Of a stretch of DNA of 13,476 bases, positions 1 to 8,362 are shown in pieces (positions within the stretch are counted from its first letter, which is position 1; every line of letters starts with the position of its first letter). Source of the DNA: Chthoniobacterales bacterium (GTDB lineage: Bacteria > Verrucomicrobiota > Verrucomicrobiia > Chthoniobacterales > UBA6821). Location of the stretch: NCBI GenBank assembly GCA_021733705.1, contig JAIPKF010000025.1:1-13476 (forward strand), given 5' to 3'. Made by a program: the position numbers and the translations under genes. The notes beneath the pieces are model-generated. The model was not told where the DNA came from and did not search any database. It saw only the letters and a program-made list of their open reading frames with translations.

Positions 1-1
1 G

Positions 2-1975
2 GCAGGTTCTATTAAGAGACTCCTTCTGTTTCAGGTAAACTCAGTTTATACCGCATCATCTGAAAAAAATTGGGCTGATCTCATGAAGTCAGTTCCTGAA
101 ACACTCCATCTTTCATTATGTGAAGAAGAGACATCAAAAGTGTCACGGTGGCATGTCCCTGCAGCACATTACCTCGAGTGTTGGAGTGACGCTCGAAGTC
201 TTGATGGAACGCTGTGTGCCGTCCAGCCGATGATTTTACCACTCTGGAATGGTTATTCCGAATTAGAAATACTTCATGCCTTGCTTGGTCAGCCTCGGCC
301 TGAGGGACCTGCACTGATTCGTGAAACTTTTAATTCTTTTTCTAAGGATCAGTCTGATAGTGCTTGGAACAACTACTTGCATGAAGGCTTCTTGTCTGGG
401 ACCGCGTGGTCTTTGAATCAACCCTCATGGAATGATGCTGCAGTGCAAAAGTTAGCGACAACATTAGAGCCTCAACAGGTTCTTTCAAAAGATGACTTTG
501 AATGTGTCTTTTTGCCAAGCTCCAGTGTTTATGATGGTCGTTACAGTGGTAACTCGTGGTTGCAAGAGACACCCGACTTTGTCACCAAATTGACTTGGGA
601 TAATGCTTTGCTCATGAGTCCTGCTGATGCTAAACGCCTTCATCTGAGTGATGGAGACATGGTGCGCCTGAGCGATGGACAACATTCAGTTGATATTGCA
701 ATCCTCACTCTTCCGGGGCATGTCAATGGCTCTGTGAGTGCAGCTCTCGGTTATGGAAGAAAAAATATTTCTCATATTGTTAATAACGTCGGCTTCAATG
801 TTTATCCATTGCGTACTGATGCATCACCTCGTTTCAGAGCATCTGTTTCTATCAAACCATTAACTGGTAAAAAATATGTTTTTGCTCAAACACAAGAACA
901 TCACAATATGGAGGGTCGTGATCTTGTTCGTGAAGGAACAGTAGAACGCTACGAAGAGGATCCTACGTTTGCGCAGACTATGGGCATGGATGGTCATATT
1001 CCCCCCAATATCGGCCTTTACACGCGTCCTCCCTTTACTGCTCAGGAACAGTGGGGAATGTCTGTGGATCTCAATACTTGTATTGGTTGCAATGCTTGTT
1101 TGCTGGCGTGCCAAGCTGAAAATAATGTTCCTGTCGTTGGTAAGGACCAAGTGCGTCGAGGCCGTGATATGGCTTGGATCCGTATTGATCGCTGGTTTGC
1201 AAGTCCCGATGGTTCGGATGAAAATCCAGAGATGTTGCCGCAGGCAATCATGTGTCAGCAATGTGACAATGCTCCTTGCGAAACAGTCTGCCCTGTTAAT
1301 GCGACTGTTCACAGCGAAGATGGCCTTAACCTCATGGCCTACAATCGTTGTATTGGGACTCGTTACTGTGCCAATAACTGTCCTTGGAAAGTTCGCCGTT
1401 TCAATTTCTTTGATTACAATTTGCGTCCACTCGATCAGCTTTACTATGGCCCACTTGCCCCAAAGGGAATGGCTGATAGCCTGAAAATGTCCAAAAATCC
1501 TAACGTTACCGTTCGTATGCGTGGGGTAATGGAAAAATGTACTTTTTGCTTGCAGCGTATTGAAGAGGCAAAGATTGGACGCCTTGTTAAAGCAGGAGCA
1601 AGTGACTCTCATAAGACTCCGATTGCTTCTTTCAAAACGGCCTGTCAACAAGCATGCCCTTCAGAGTCGATTGTCTTTGGTAATATCGCTGATTCCGAGA
1701 GTGCTGTTTCAAAACGTAAAAAAAGCCCACGTGATTATACGATGTTGAAATATCTTAATGCACGCCCTCGCATTACCTATTTGGCTCGTATAAAAAATCC
1801 CAATGTGAAAATGCCAGATGCCGATAGAGTCGGTCTTGCCAATGGAGTTTCACATCATAAAGCCTCTGGAGAACATGCTGACGTAGGACCTACCCATTTT
1901 GATCAACATGGGGTGGCTTCTCCGCAAGACACGTTACCGGTCATGAGTTCACAGTTTGCAAAAAATTCAAAGTGA
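2..1975 (+). CDS. actB: ActB, Fe-S / molybdopterin-like subunit of alternative complex III (5' partial)
   Basis: Peripheral electron-transfer subunit of ACIII, the quinol:acceptor oxidoreductase that replaces bc1. The reading frame is already open at base 2, so the true start lies upstream and the ATG at 83 is internal. The first ~340 visible codons are the C-terminal part of a molybdopterin-oxidoreductase-like domain, which in ActB carries no Mo cofactor. A ferredoxin-like domain follows. Cysteines at nt 1079, 1088, 1097 and 1109 form a CxxCxxCxxxC set. Further sets lie at 1253-1289, 1349-1379 and 1538-1547, with the last pair at 1643 and 1655. In the third set the second cysteine is threonine (CIGTRYC, codon at 1358), as expected for the family's single [3Fe-4S] cluster beside three [4Fe-4S] clusters. 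The tail after ~1800 is hydrophilic. actC follows after 76 bp. The pentaheme ActA gene is expected upstream. Family assignment is very secure. Confidence 0.95.
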   Translation, partial: AGSIKRLLLFQVNSVYTASSEKNWADLMKSVPETLHLSLCEEETSKVSRWHVPAAHYLECWSDARSLDGTLCAVQPMILPLWNGYSELEILHALLGQPRPEGPALIRETFNSFSKDQSDSAWNNYLHEGFLSGTAWSLNQPSWNDAAVQKLATTLEPQQVLSKDDFECVFLPSSSVYDGRYSGNSWLQETPDFVTKLTWDNALLMSPADAKRLHLSDGDMVRLSDGQHSVDIAILTLPGHVNGSVSAALGYGRKNISHIVNNVGFNVYPLRTDASPRFRASVSIKPLTGKKYVFAQTQEHHNMEGRDLVREGTVERYEEDPTFAQTMGMDGHIPPNIGLYTRPPFTAQEQWGMSVDLNTCIGCNACLLACQAENNVPVVGKDQVRRGRDMAWIRIDRWFASPDGSDENPEMLPQAIMCQQCDNAPCETVCPVNATVHSEDGLNLMAYNRCIGTRYCANNCPWKVRRFNFFDYNLRPLDQLYYGPLAPKGMADSLKMSKNPNVTVRMRGVMEKCTFCLQRIEEAKIGRLVKAGASDSHKTPIASFKTACQQACPSESIVFGNIADSESAVSKRKKSPRDYTMLKYLNARPRITYLARIKNPNVKMPDADRVGLANGVSHHKASGEHADVGPTHFDQHGVASPQDTLPVMSSQFAKNSK

Positions 1976-2044
1976 ACTCTACAATGAAAAAATACAACTT
2001 TGTTTAGGAAAGGCATCTTTCGAAGCAAGATAAAACAATCATAC

Positions 2045-2050
2045 TTTTTT
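2045..2050 (+). promoter_or_regulatory. T6 tract immediately before the actC start
   Basis: Six T residues end 1 nt before the ATG at 2052. No Shine-Dalgarno-like sequence lies within 5-15 nt of the start. Possible pyrimidine-tract (S1-type) ribosome recruitment; this function is an inference from the pattern shared by several genes here. Confidence 0.3.
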
Positions 2051-2051
2051 G

Positions 2052-3479
2052 ATGGACCAACACGCTGAACATAACTCTCAACTGTCACCTGACAACCAAC
2101 AACTGCCATTACATCATAATGGCATTACGCGTCCTCCATTGGTTCTCAATAAGCGTACCATGGGTTGGATTAGCAGTTATGTTAGTACGATTGTTGAATC
2201 TAAAACACCTCTATGGTGGTACATCTCTATTGCCATTACTTCACCCATAGCATTAATCACTCCCCTCCTCCTAATTTATCTAGTCTCCACAGGTGTTGGA
2301 GTTTGGGGAAATAATAGCCCTGTGGCCTGGGCATGGGATATTACCAATTTTGTTTTTTGGATTGGTATTGGCCATGCAGGAACCTTGATCTCTGCAATTC
2401 TCTTTTTGACACGTCAAAAGTGGCGCACCTCTATTAACCGTGCTGCCGAAGCAATGACCCTTTTTGCGGTTGTCTGTGCAGGACTCTATCCCCTTTTCCA
2501 TGTCGGTCGCGTTTGGAAGGTCTATTTTTTAGCTCCAGTTCCTAATTCCAATGCGATCTGGCAAAATTTCAGAAGCCCTCTTCTTTGGGATGTCTTTGCC
2601 GTCTCCACCTATTTTACCGTCTCTATTCTTTTTTGGTATACTGGACTCATTCCTGATCTAGCAACGATTAGAGATCGTTGTACAACAAAGATAAAAAAAT
2701 TCTTTTATGGAATTTTAGCCCTTGGTTGGAGAGGTGGAAATCGTCAGTGGCGTCACTACGAAATGGCCTATCTCCTTCTTGCAGGTCTCTCGACTCCTCT
2801 GGTGCTCTCGGTGCATAGTGTCGTCTCCTTTGATTTTGCAACTTCAGTGATTCCCGGCTGGCATGCCACTATTTTTCCTCCCTACTTTGTAGCAGGAGCG
2901 ATTTTTGGTGGTTTTGCAATGGTCCTTACAATCATGCTCCCTGCACGTGCCATTTATCCTCAATTGCACGACATGATCACTCCGATGCATATTGATAAAA
3001 TGTGCAAAGTTATTTTGCTCACTGGATCGATAGTGGGATATGCCTATCTCATGGAGCTTTTTATGGCGTGGTATGGTGCTAATCCTTATGAACGTGCTGC
3101 CTTTTGGTATCGTGCTTTTGGACCCTACTGGTGGGCCTACTGGAGCATGATGTTTTGTAATGTGATTTCACCACAGGTCTTTTGGTTTCCATGGTGTCGT
3201 AAAAATATTTTTGTCGTTTTCATTGTTTGTATGTTTGTCAATGCAGGAATGTGGTTCGAGCGCTTTGTTATTATTGCAACAACTCTAGCTCGAGATTTTC
3301 TTCCCTCCTCATGGGGAATGTTCCATCCTACATGGGTAGATATTTTTACATTTATTGGGACCTTCGGTATTTTCACAACTCTCTTCCTACTCTTTGTCCG
3401 CTTTTTACCGATGATTTGTATGTTTGAAGTGAAGGCTGTCCTCCCGGAAGCAAATCCTCACTATGGAGAAGATCACTAA
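2052..3479 (+). CDS. actC: ActC, NrfD-like quinol-binding membrane subunit of alternative complex III
   Basis: Integral membrane subunit of the NrfD/PsrC superfamily, 475 residues. In ACIII it holds the quinol oxidation site and contacts the Fe-S subunit ActB. Many hydrophobic segments are visible, compatible with the family's ten helices. Characteristic stretches include GHAGTLISAILFL, INRAAEAMT, and PLFHVGRVWKVYFL followed by PVPNSNAIWQNFRSPLLWD, all typical of ActC. The start is taken as ATG 2052; an in-frame TTG lies directly before it at 2049. The stop overlaps the first possible start of actD by 17 bp, which implies translational coupling. The length is normal for the family and nothing appears broken. 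Confidence 0.95.
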   Translation: MDQHAEHNSQLSPDNQQLPLHHNGITRPPLVLNKRTMGWISSYVSTIVESKTPLWWYISIAITSPIALITPLLLIYLVSTGVGVWGNNSPVAWAWDITNFVFWIGIGHAGTLISAILFLTRQKWRTSINRAAEAMTLFAVVCAGLYPLFHVGRVWKVYFLAPVPNSNAIWQNFRSPLLWDVFAVSTYFTVSILFWYTGLIPDLATIRDRCTTKIKKFFYGILALGWRGGNRQWRHYEMAYLLLAGLSTPLVLSVHSVVSFDFATSVIPGWHATIFPPYFVAGAIFGGFAMVLTIMLPARAIYPQLHDMITPMHIDKMCKVILLTGSIVGYAYLMELFMAWYGANPYERAAFWYRAFGPYWWAYWSMMFCNVISPQVFWFPWCRKNIFVVFIVCMFVNAGMWFERFVIIATTLARDFLPSSWGMFHPTWVDIFTFIGTFGIFTTLFLLFVRFLPMICMFEVKAVLPEANPHYGEDH

Positions 3480-4080
3480 TTTTACGATGAATATGAGTGC
3501 CCCTACCATTACTACTGCTGGCCCAGTAACAGCTCCTCTCTTTGGGCTTGGTATAGAATTTGAAAGTGCCCGTGATCTTTATCATGCTGCTGAAAAAGTT
3601 CGTGATGCTGGTTATAAAAAATGGGATACCTATTCTCCTTTTCCTATTCATGGTATGGATGAAGCGATGGGGCTTCAAAAGTCGTGGCTCAGTGCTTTAG
3701 TTTTTATTGGTGGATTAACAGGCTTTACGCTAGCCATAACACTAGAATTTGGGACCTCTTCCTTTCTCTATCCACTTGTTGTTGCTGGAAAACCGACCAA
3801 TCTCTTCACCATACCTGCGTTTTTTCCTATTATGTTTGAGCTTACTATTTTGTTTTCTGCACTGACCGCTACTTTTGGGATGCTTGCACTTAATGGATTG
3901 CCACGATGGAATCATCCCAATTTCAATTGGGATCGCTTCAACAAGGTAACGGAAGATAAATTTTTCATTGCTATTGAGTCCAGTGATCAAAAATTTTCAC
4001 TTGAAAAAACAAGTGCCTTTTTAAACTCACTGGGAGGAAGCCATCTAACTGCCATTCATGAGGATTGCAATAACGAGTGA
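3463..4080 (+). CDS. actD: ActD, DUF3341 membrane subunit of alternative complex III
   Basis: Small ACIII subunit with a soluble N-terminal part and two transmembrane helices (roughly residues 70-95 and 110-145). The family signature TYSPFPIHGMDEAMGL lies just before the first helix, and a conserved LPRWNHPNF stretch follows the second. The C-terminal ~50 residues are soluble. Two starts are plausible. ATG 3463 overlaps the end of actC. ATG 3487 lies 7 nt after the actC stop, with TTTT at 3480-3483 just upstream, like other starts in this operon. The second would shorten the protein by eight residues to 197. The wider coordinate is given; 3487 may be the real start. actE follows after a 147-bp gap, the longest in the ACIII cluster. 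Confidence 0.93.
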   Translation: MEKITNFTMNMSAPTITTAGPVTAPLFGLGIEFESARDLYHAAEKVRDAGYKKWDTYSPFPIHGMDEAMGLQKSWLSALVFIGGLTGFTLAITLEFGTSSFLYPLVVAGKPTNLFTIPAFFPIMFELTILFSALTATFGMLALNGLPRWNHPNFNWDRFNKVTEDKFFIAIESSDQKFSLEKTSAFLNSLGGSHLTAIHEDCNNE

Positions 4081-4196
4081 GTGAAAGATTCCAACTACGA
4101 TAGAAAACGATGATGCCAACTTTTAAAAAAATAAAATATTCAACTCCTAGAGACACGAATTGTTTAGCTAAATTACCACTAAAAATTTCTATTATC

Positions 4197-4217
4197 CGTT
4201 AATCGTTACTCGTTACT
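4197..4217 (+). repeat. Three tandem 7-bp units (CGTTAMT) before actE
   Basis: CGTTAAT, CGTTACT and CGTTACT run head to tail directly before the T7 tract and actE start. The array is short and could be chance in AT-rich leader DNA. The rest of the 4081-4227 gap shows no convincing promoter or terminator. Confidence 0.4.
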
Positions 4218-4223
4218 TTTTTT
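4217..4223 (+). promoter_or_regulatory. T7 tract 4 nt before the actE start
   Basis: Seven T residues followed by AGCT and the ATG at 4228. No Shine-Dalgarno sequence. Same arrangement as actC, actF and the following genes; the role in initiation is inferred. Confidence 0.3.
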
Positions 4224-4227
4224 AGCT

Positions 4228-4947
4228 ATGCTTCGCTATTTTTTTATTGGATTTGCCCTTTTTGTACTGCTTCTGGTTTCAATGACCGGCTTGCGTGGTT
4301 GGAAGTCAAAACGACCTCCTATAGAATTGTTCCCTGATATGGTGCGTCAAGCAAAGTATAAGGCTCAGTCAGAAAGTGATTTTTATTCAGATGATCGTTC
4401 TGCGCGTCATCACGTGAAGGGAACTGTTCCTGTAGGTTATGCACCCCCTCAAGGAAATTCTTCCTCCTCGCATGATACAATGGGTGATCTTGGCCCCTAT
4501 CAAAACATTCAGTTTTCTGCTTCTCCTGATTATGTCGCCACCGGTCGCATGGGCAATCAATGGGGGACTGGAATTCCATTTGAAGCAACTGCTGCTGTTA
4601 TGAAGCGAGGTCAAGAACGCTATAATATTAACTGTGCTGTATGTCATGGAGCTAGTGGTATGGGAAATGGGATTACTTCTAAATATGGCCTCAACGGCAT
4701 TGCTAATCAGCAACAGCAGCGTATTCGTGATATGGCTGATGGAGAAATTTTTAATACGATTACCTGGGGAAAAAATACCATGATGGGTTATGGTGCGACA
4801 ATTCAAGTACCAGATCGTTGGGCAATTATTTGTTATTTGAGAGCATTGCAACATTCACAACATGCCACTATCAAGGATCTGCCTGAAGATATTGCTGCAC
4901 AAAAAGAGTTCTCTACTACTGCTCCATTGCCAGCTCAACCCAAGTGA
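4228..4947 (+). CDS. actE: ActE, membrane-anchored monoheme cytochrome c of alternative complex III
   Basis: Monoheme c subunit of ACIII that passes electrons outward on the periplasmic side; 239 residues. An N-terminal hydrophobic anchor (residues 4-22) lacks the lipobox cysteine seen in many lipid-anchored ActE proteins, so a transmembrane anchor is likely. The segment RPPIELFPDM after it, and GTVPVGY near residue 70, are typical of ActE. The heme c site is CAVCH at residues 136-140. The likely axial methionine is M185 or M186 (NTMMGYG), followed by a helix typical of class I cytochromes (DRWAIICYLRAL). The length is normal for the family. It stands between actD and actF, the standard order. 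Confidence 0.94.
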   Translation: MLRYFFIGFALFVLLLVSMTGLRGWKSKRPPIELFPDMVRQAKYKAQSESDFYSDDRSARHHVKGTVPVGYAPPQGNSSSSHDTMGDLGPYQNIQFSASPDYVATGRMGNQWGTGIPFEATAAVMKRGQERYNINCAVCHGASGMGNGITSKYGLNGIANQQQQRIRDMADGEIFNTITWGKNTMMGYGATIQVPDRWAIICYLRALQHSQHATIKDLPEDIAAQKEFSTTAPLPAQPK

Positions 4948-5017
4948 TATAAGGCTGAAAATAATGACCATGATCTTTTAAGACTTATCTGATTTTCAAT
5001 ATATCACTACCAATACA

Positions 5018-5024
5018 TTTTTTT
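5018..5024 (+). promoter_or_regulatory. T7 tract 3 nt before the actF start
   Basis: Seven T residues, CTG, then ATG 5028. No Shine-Dalgarno sequence is visible. Putative pyrimidine-rich initiation signal, by inference from the shared pattern. Confidence 0.3.
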
Positions 5025-5027
5025 CTG

Positions 5028-6296
5028 ATGAATTCACATGCCGCTAACAACGAAGAACGCCCCATGACGCACGATAGCCCCGCGCTCAAGTCTCAAGAAA
5101 GCACGACACGAAGTGGATCAACTATAAGTAACTGTTTTTTTGATTATAAACATATTGGAGGACGATTTTTTGGATTAGTCTCTATCTCCTTGATCTCCCT
5201 TTTAGGATGCATTGCTCTTGGAATGAACAATCCTAAGCAATTCGCTTTCTCCTGGCTTTTTGCTTTTACCTTTTTTTTAACAATTTGTATTGGGAGCCTT
5301 TTTTGGATTCTCGTCCACCACGGAATTGATGTGGAGTGGAGTGTTGGAGTACGCCGTCAAATGGAAAACGTAACAAGCCTTTTTCCCATATTGGCTCTTT
5401 TTTTTATTCCGTTCATTTTCGTTGCTCCACTTCTTTGGAAATGGATGGTGATTCCTCATGGAAGCAACCATGTTTTAGTAGAAAAGTCAGCTTACTTGAA
5501 TCTTCCTTTTTTTTGGATGAGAGCAGCCTTTTACTTTCTTTTTTTTAGTCTGGCTTCTCTTTGGCTACGTAAGCTCTCAGTAGCTCAAGATAACAATGGA
5601 GATCCCAAGTACACTGTAATGGCTCGTAAAGTCACTTTCGCAAGCCTACCTTTCTTTGGTGTCTGTTTAACATTTGCTGCTGTCGATTGGCTTATGGGTC
5701 TCGATTTCAAATGGGTCTCAACAATGTGGGGTGTTTATATTTTTGCGGGATCAGCATTAAGCTCCCTTTGTGTGATTCTTCTTATTATAACAGCACTCCG
5801 CTCTGTCGGTTATCTAGAGGGGATTGTTTCTGAACGTCACTATGCATTAATAGGTCAACTGATGACTGCCTTTACTGTCTTTTGGGCTTATATCGGTTTT
5901 GATCAGTATATGCTTATTTGGTATGCCAACATTCCAGAAGAGACTACCTATTTTTTGCAACGTAATACTGAGAGTTGGTGCATCCTTAATATCATCCTTG
6001 TCTTGGGGCACTTTTTAGTTCCTTTTCTCTTGCTTCTTTTTCGTAATCCTAAAAAACGTCCTGCCTATCTTTGTGGTATAGCATGCTGGATTCTGCTTAT
6101 GCACCTTCTCGATATTTACATTATTGTTCTTCCTATGATGCACCCTACAGGTTTTCATCCCACCTTTCTGGATCTTCTCTCATTGATTGCAATTGGAACG
6201 GCTCTCGCTGCTGTATTCTTAAAACGTCTTGGAGATGTTCCTCTTTGGCCATTGCGGGATCCACGTCTCAAAGATTCTATTCATATTGTTGTATGA
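5028..6296 (+). CDS. actF: ActF, second NrfD-like membrane subunit of alternative complex III
   Basis: Integral membrane subunit, 422 residues, paralogous to ActC. In ACIII it packs against the core and is thought to help in proton translocation or stability rather than quinol oxidation. A hydrophilic N-terminus (~40 residues) precedes about ten hydrophobic segments. The family-like stretches are SLFWILVHHGIDVEWSVGVR near residue 90 and FWAYIGFDQYMLIWYANIPEE near residue 295. The last helices contain conserved histidine-rich boundaries (MHPTGFHPTFLDLL). ATG 5028 is the first start; another in-frame ATG at 5064 would remove 12 residues. It closes the ACIII block; the next gene starts 76 bp downstream. 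Confidence 0.94.
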   Translation: MNSHAANNEERPMTHDSPALKSQESTTRSGSTISNCFFDYKHIGGRFFGLVSISLISLLGCIALGMNNPKQFAFSWLFAFTFFLTICIGSLFWILVHHGIDVEWSVGVRRQMENVTSLFPILALFFIPFIFVAPLLWKWMVIPHGSNHVLVEKSAYLNLPFFWMRAAFYFLFFSLASLWLRKLSVAQDNNGDPKYTVMARKVTFASLPFFGVCLTFAAVDWLMGLDFKWVSTMWGVYIFAGSALSSLCVILLIITALRSVGYLEGIVSERHYALIGQLMTAFTVFWAYIGFDQYMLIWYANIPEETTYFLQRNTESWCILNIILVLGHFLVPFLLLLFRNPKKRPAYLCGIACWILLMHLLDIYIIVLPMMHPTGFHPTFLDLLSLIAIGTALAAVFLKRLGDVPLWPLRDPRLKDSIHIVV

Positions 6297-6364
6297 ACCT
6301 GAAACCTAAAAATGCTTTTGGTATCATTGAGATTTCTCAAACTGCTATTATTTAAAAATCTATC

Positions 6365-6369
6365 TTTTT
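6365..6369 (+). promoter_or_regulatory. T5 tract 3 nt before the start at 6373
   Basis: TTTTT followed by CTG and ATG, identical in layout to the actF leader (T-run, CTG, ATG). No Shine-Dalgarno sequence. Function inferred. Confidence 0.3.
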
Positions 6370-6372
6370 CTG

Positions 6373-6807
6373 ATGAAGCAACACACTGATCATAAACTCC
6401 AAGACCCTTTAGCTGAGGATGAGTCATCATCTCTGCGCTCTAGAGGCCCTTTTCCATGGGGTCGTTTTTGGATGGCTGCTGGCCTACTCATCCTGTTTGT
6501 AGCAGCCCTCATTTTAGTGATACGATGGAATCCTGAGCCGATGACTGATGATGAGGAGAGAGCCCTCCTGAGAGTAAAAAATCTAGCTGCTTTAAACAAA
6601 GCTAATGACGAGCTCTTAAATACCTATGGTTGGGTGGATCAAAATCAAGGGGTGCTCCATATTCCTTTAGAGCGAGCCATGGAGCTTGAAATCAACAATC
6701 TTAACACGCCTGCACGCAAACCTCATGCAGCTTATCCCATAGCACCCATTGATCTTGTCCCAGTTGCCGCAGGAATGCCAACACCAGCTCCAACTCAAAA
6801 AAAATAA
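6373..6807 (+). CDS. Single-helix membrane protein of unknown function between ACIII and oxidase genes
   Basis: 144 residues with no recognised enzymatic domain. An acidic and polar N-terminus (1-25) is followed by RGPFPWGRFW, one transmembrane helix (about 32-50), then a soluble ~95-residue tail. The positive charges before the helix and the acidic residues after it suggest the tail faces the periplasm. The tail carries YGWVDQNQGVLHIPLERAME (residues 95-114). I remember similar 'GWVD...G...IP..RAM' segments in small proteins next to ACIII or oxidase genes, but I cannot assign a function. The C-terminus is rich in Pro and Ala. The position suggests an accessory or assembly subunit that links the two complexes; this is inference. 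Confidence 0.75.
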   Translation: MKQHTDHKLQDPLAEDESSSLRSRGPFPWGRFWMAAGLLILFVAALILVIRWNPEPMTDDEERALLRVKNLAALNKANDELLNTYGWVDQNQGVLHIPLERAMELEINNLNTPARKPHAAYPIAPIDLVPVAAGMPTPAPTQKK

Positions 6808-6895
6808 ATCTGAGGAGTCAAAAAATTAAAAATAAATGCAACTTGTTGTAAAAATTTCTCTCTATTTTTAACTTATCTTTTTTTATCTCTACGAG

Positions 6896-6900
6896 TTTTT
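6896..6900 (+). promoter_or_regulatory. T5 tract 2 nt before the ccoN-like start
   Basis: TTTTT, CT, then ATG 6903. A second T7 run lies about 25 nt upstream. No Shine-Dalgarno sequence. Function inferred from the repeated pattern. Confidence 0.3.
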
Positions 6901-6902
6901 CT

Positions 6903-8354
6903 ATGAATCATGCAACAACACTTTCAAAAATAGAGACTATCTCCTACCTCAGTGAGCCATTACCATTGGATTCCTCTAGAAGCTTGGAAATAGATCGCTC
7001 TATGGGTGTGCCGATACTTTTCTTGATGAGGTCCTCTTTTTTTAGTTTTGCATTAGGTTTATTCTTAGTGCTCATCTGCTCGATTAAACTTGTTTTTCCC
7101 TCTTTTCTAGATGGGGTAAGTTTCTTAACCTATGGTCGTCTTTTTCCGGTTGCCTATGATCTTTTCATCTATGGATGGGCGATTCCACTAGGCTTTGCAC
7201 TTATTCTTTGGTTAATGGCTCGACTTAGTGCCGCTCCTCTCTCTCACGTCAGAATAGTTACTGCAGCAGCACATCTTTGGAATAGCGCTCTCTTTTTAGG
7301 CTCGTTAGCAGTTCTCGCAGGATATGGAACATCAGTAACTTTTTTAGAATATCCCAATTGGGCTTCGTTTCTACTCTTCGTCTCTTTTCTCCTAATGGGT
7401 CTTTGGGTGCTCCTTTTAATCAAAGAGAGAGAAGAGCGTCCCCTCTATATTTCCGAGTGGTATCTACTCACAGCTCTCTGCTCTTTTCCATGGATTTATG
7501 GAACAGCCAATCTGATGCTGACTTGGGGGAAAATTCAGGGTTCAGCTCAAGGTCCCATTCAATGCTGGTATGCAGGCTCTCTCATGCAGTTTTGGCTGAT
7601 ACCTGTTGCACTTGGAGCAATCTATTACCTCATTCCTAAAATTACTGGTATTAAAATATATAGTTACTACTTAGCTCTTTTTGGTTTTTTCTCATTGCTT
7701 CTTTTTTCTGGCTGGAATGGTTTAAGTGCTCTCATTGGAGGTCCTATTCCTGCATGGATGATGAGTGCCGGGGTCGTCACTAACATGATGCTGGTGTTAC
7801 CGATGATTGCTGTTGTTGTCAATTTTTATAAGATGTTTCAAGAATCCGAAAAGTTGATTCTTCATCAAAGCCCCGCACTTCGTTTTGTTGCAGCAGGAAT
7901 CATCTCTTATGTGATCGCAACCGTACTCTCCTTAGTAAGTAGCTTCCCTTGTTTTAATGCCATTTTGAATTTTACAGATTATTTAAGTGGGATTTTTCTG
8001 CTCCTCTTCATGGGGTTTTTTGGAATGACACTTTTTGGAGGGCTCTATTATTTCATTCCCCGCCTTACAGGTATTTCCTGGTCTTCAAGCAAGCTGATTC
8101 GATTCCATTTTTGGCTCTCTGTTGTTGGAATAAGCCTCATGGTTTCTTCCATGCTGCTTGGAGGAATTATTGAGGGGATAGCTTTAAATGACCCAGTGAT
8201 TACTTTTACAAATATTCTTTCTTACGCAGCACCTTGGAATGTTCTTGTTTCTCTTTCTTGGTTCACCCTCCTCCTTGGCTTCTTCTGTTTTATGCGTCTT
8301 CTTGTGATCATGCGTTGGCAGATGATCGAAGAAAAGTTACCTCTATCTCTCTAA
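6903..8354 (+). CDS. CcoN-like (cbb3 oxidase subunit I) protein lacking all heme and CuB histidine ligands
   Basis: 483 residues with about twelve hydrophobic segments, as in CcoN. Homology is clear along the length: YGRLFP (77-82) matches the FGRLRP motif. QCWYAGS (220-226) matches QWWYGHN, followed by YYLIPK for YYFVPK and YSYYL for YSYRL. FTDY (357-360) plus GLYYFIPRLTG match the region around TDWTIGHVH, and HFWL (402-405) is shared. All six ligand positions are changed when aligned to remembered Pseudomonas stutzeri CcoN: H60 to A84, H207 to G225, H257/H258 to N272/G273, H347 to I364, H349 to L366. Only five histidines remain (3, 115, 124, 321, 402), none at a ligand site. The protein should bind no heme b, heme b3 or CuB and cannot reduce oxygen. 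The frame is intact and the fold residues are kept, so it is not an obvious pseudogene. It probably serves as a membrane scaffold for the following CcoO; that role is inferred. Confidence 0.88.
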   Translation: MNHATTLSKIETISYLSEPLPLDSSRSLEIDRSMGVPILFLMRSSFFSFALGLFLVLICSIKLVFPSFLDGVSFLTYGRLFPVAYDLFIYGWAIPLGFALILWLMARLSAAPLSHVRIVTAAAHLWNSALFLGSLAVLAGYGTSVTFLEYPNWASFLLFVSFLLMGLWVLLLIKEREERPLYISEWYLLTALCSFPWIYGTANLMLTWGKIQGSAQGPIQCWYAGSLMQFWLIPVALGAIYYLIPKITGIKIYSYYLALFGFFSLLLFSGWNGLSALIGGPIPAWMMSAGVVTNMMLVLPMIAVVVNFYKMFQESEKLILHQSPALRFVAAGIISYVIATVLSLVSSFPCFNAILNFTDYLSGIFLLLFMGFFGMTLFGGLYYFIPRLTGISWSSSKLIRFHFWLSVVGISLMVSSMLLGGIIEGIALNDPVITFTNILSYAAPWNVLVSLSWFTLLLGFFCFMRLLVIMRWQMIEEKLPLSL

Positions 8355-8357
8355 TTA

Positions 8358-8362
8358 TTTTT
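8358..8362 (+). promoter_or_regulatory. T5 tract 7 nt before the ccoO start
   Basis: TTTTT, then CTACCTC, then ATG 8370, within a 15-bp gap after the ccoN-like stop. No Shine-Dalgarno sequence. Weakest example of the pattern because the spacer is longer. Confidence 0.25.

Noticed and set aside
969..1484. 171-codon + strand frame inside actB
   Set aside because: Overlaps the ferredoxin domain of actB in another frame and has no domain or start signal of its own.
860..1651. 263-codon open frame on the - strand
   Set aside because: It lies wholly antisense to actB, whose Fe-S motifs fix the coding frame. Its translation shows no recognisable domain.
1976..2051. AGGAAAGG near 2006 as the actC ribosome binding site
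   Set aside because: It lies about 40 nt upstream of the start, too far for a Shine-Dalgarno interaction.
4387..4854. 155-codon open frame on the - strand opposite actE
   Set aside because: Shadow of actE; the sense strand carries the heme motif and family signatures.
6808..6902. Promoter or terminator in the gap before the ccoN-like gene
   Set aside because: AT-rich with T-runs, but no paired -35/-10 boxes at proper spacing and no stem next to a T-run.
6903..8354. Annotation as an active cbb3-type oxidase catalytic subunit
   Set aside because: All six histidines needed for heme b, heme b3 and CuB are absent at the aligned positions.
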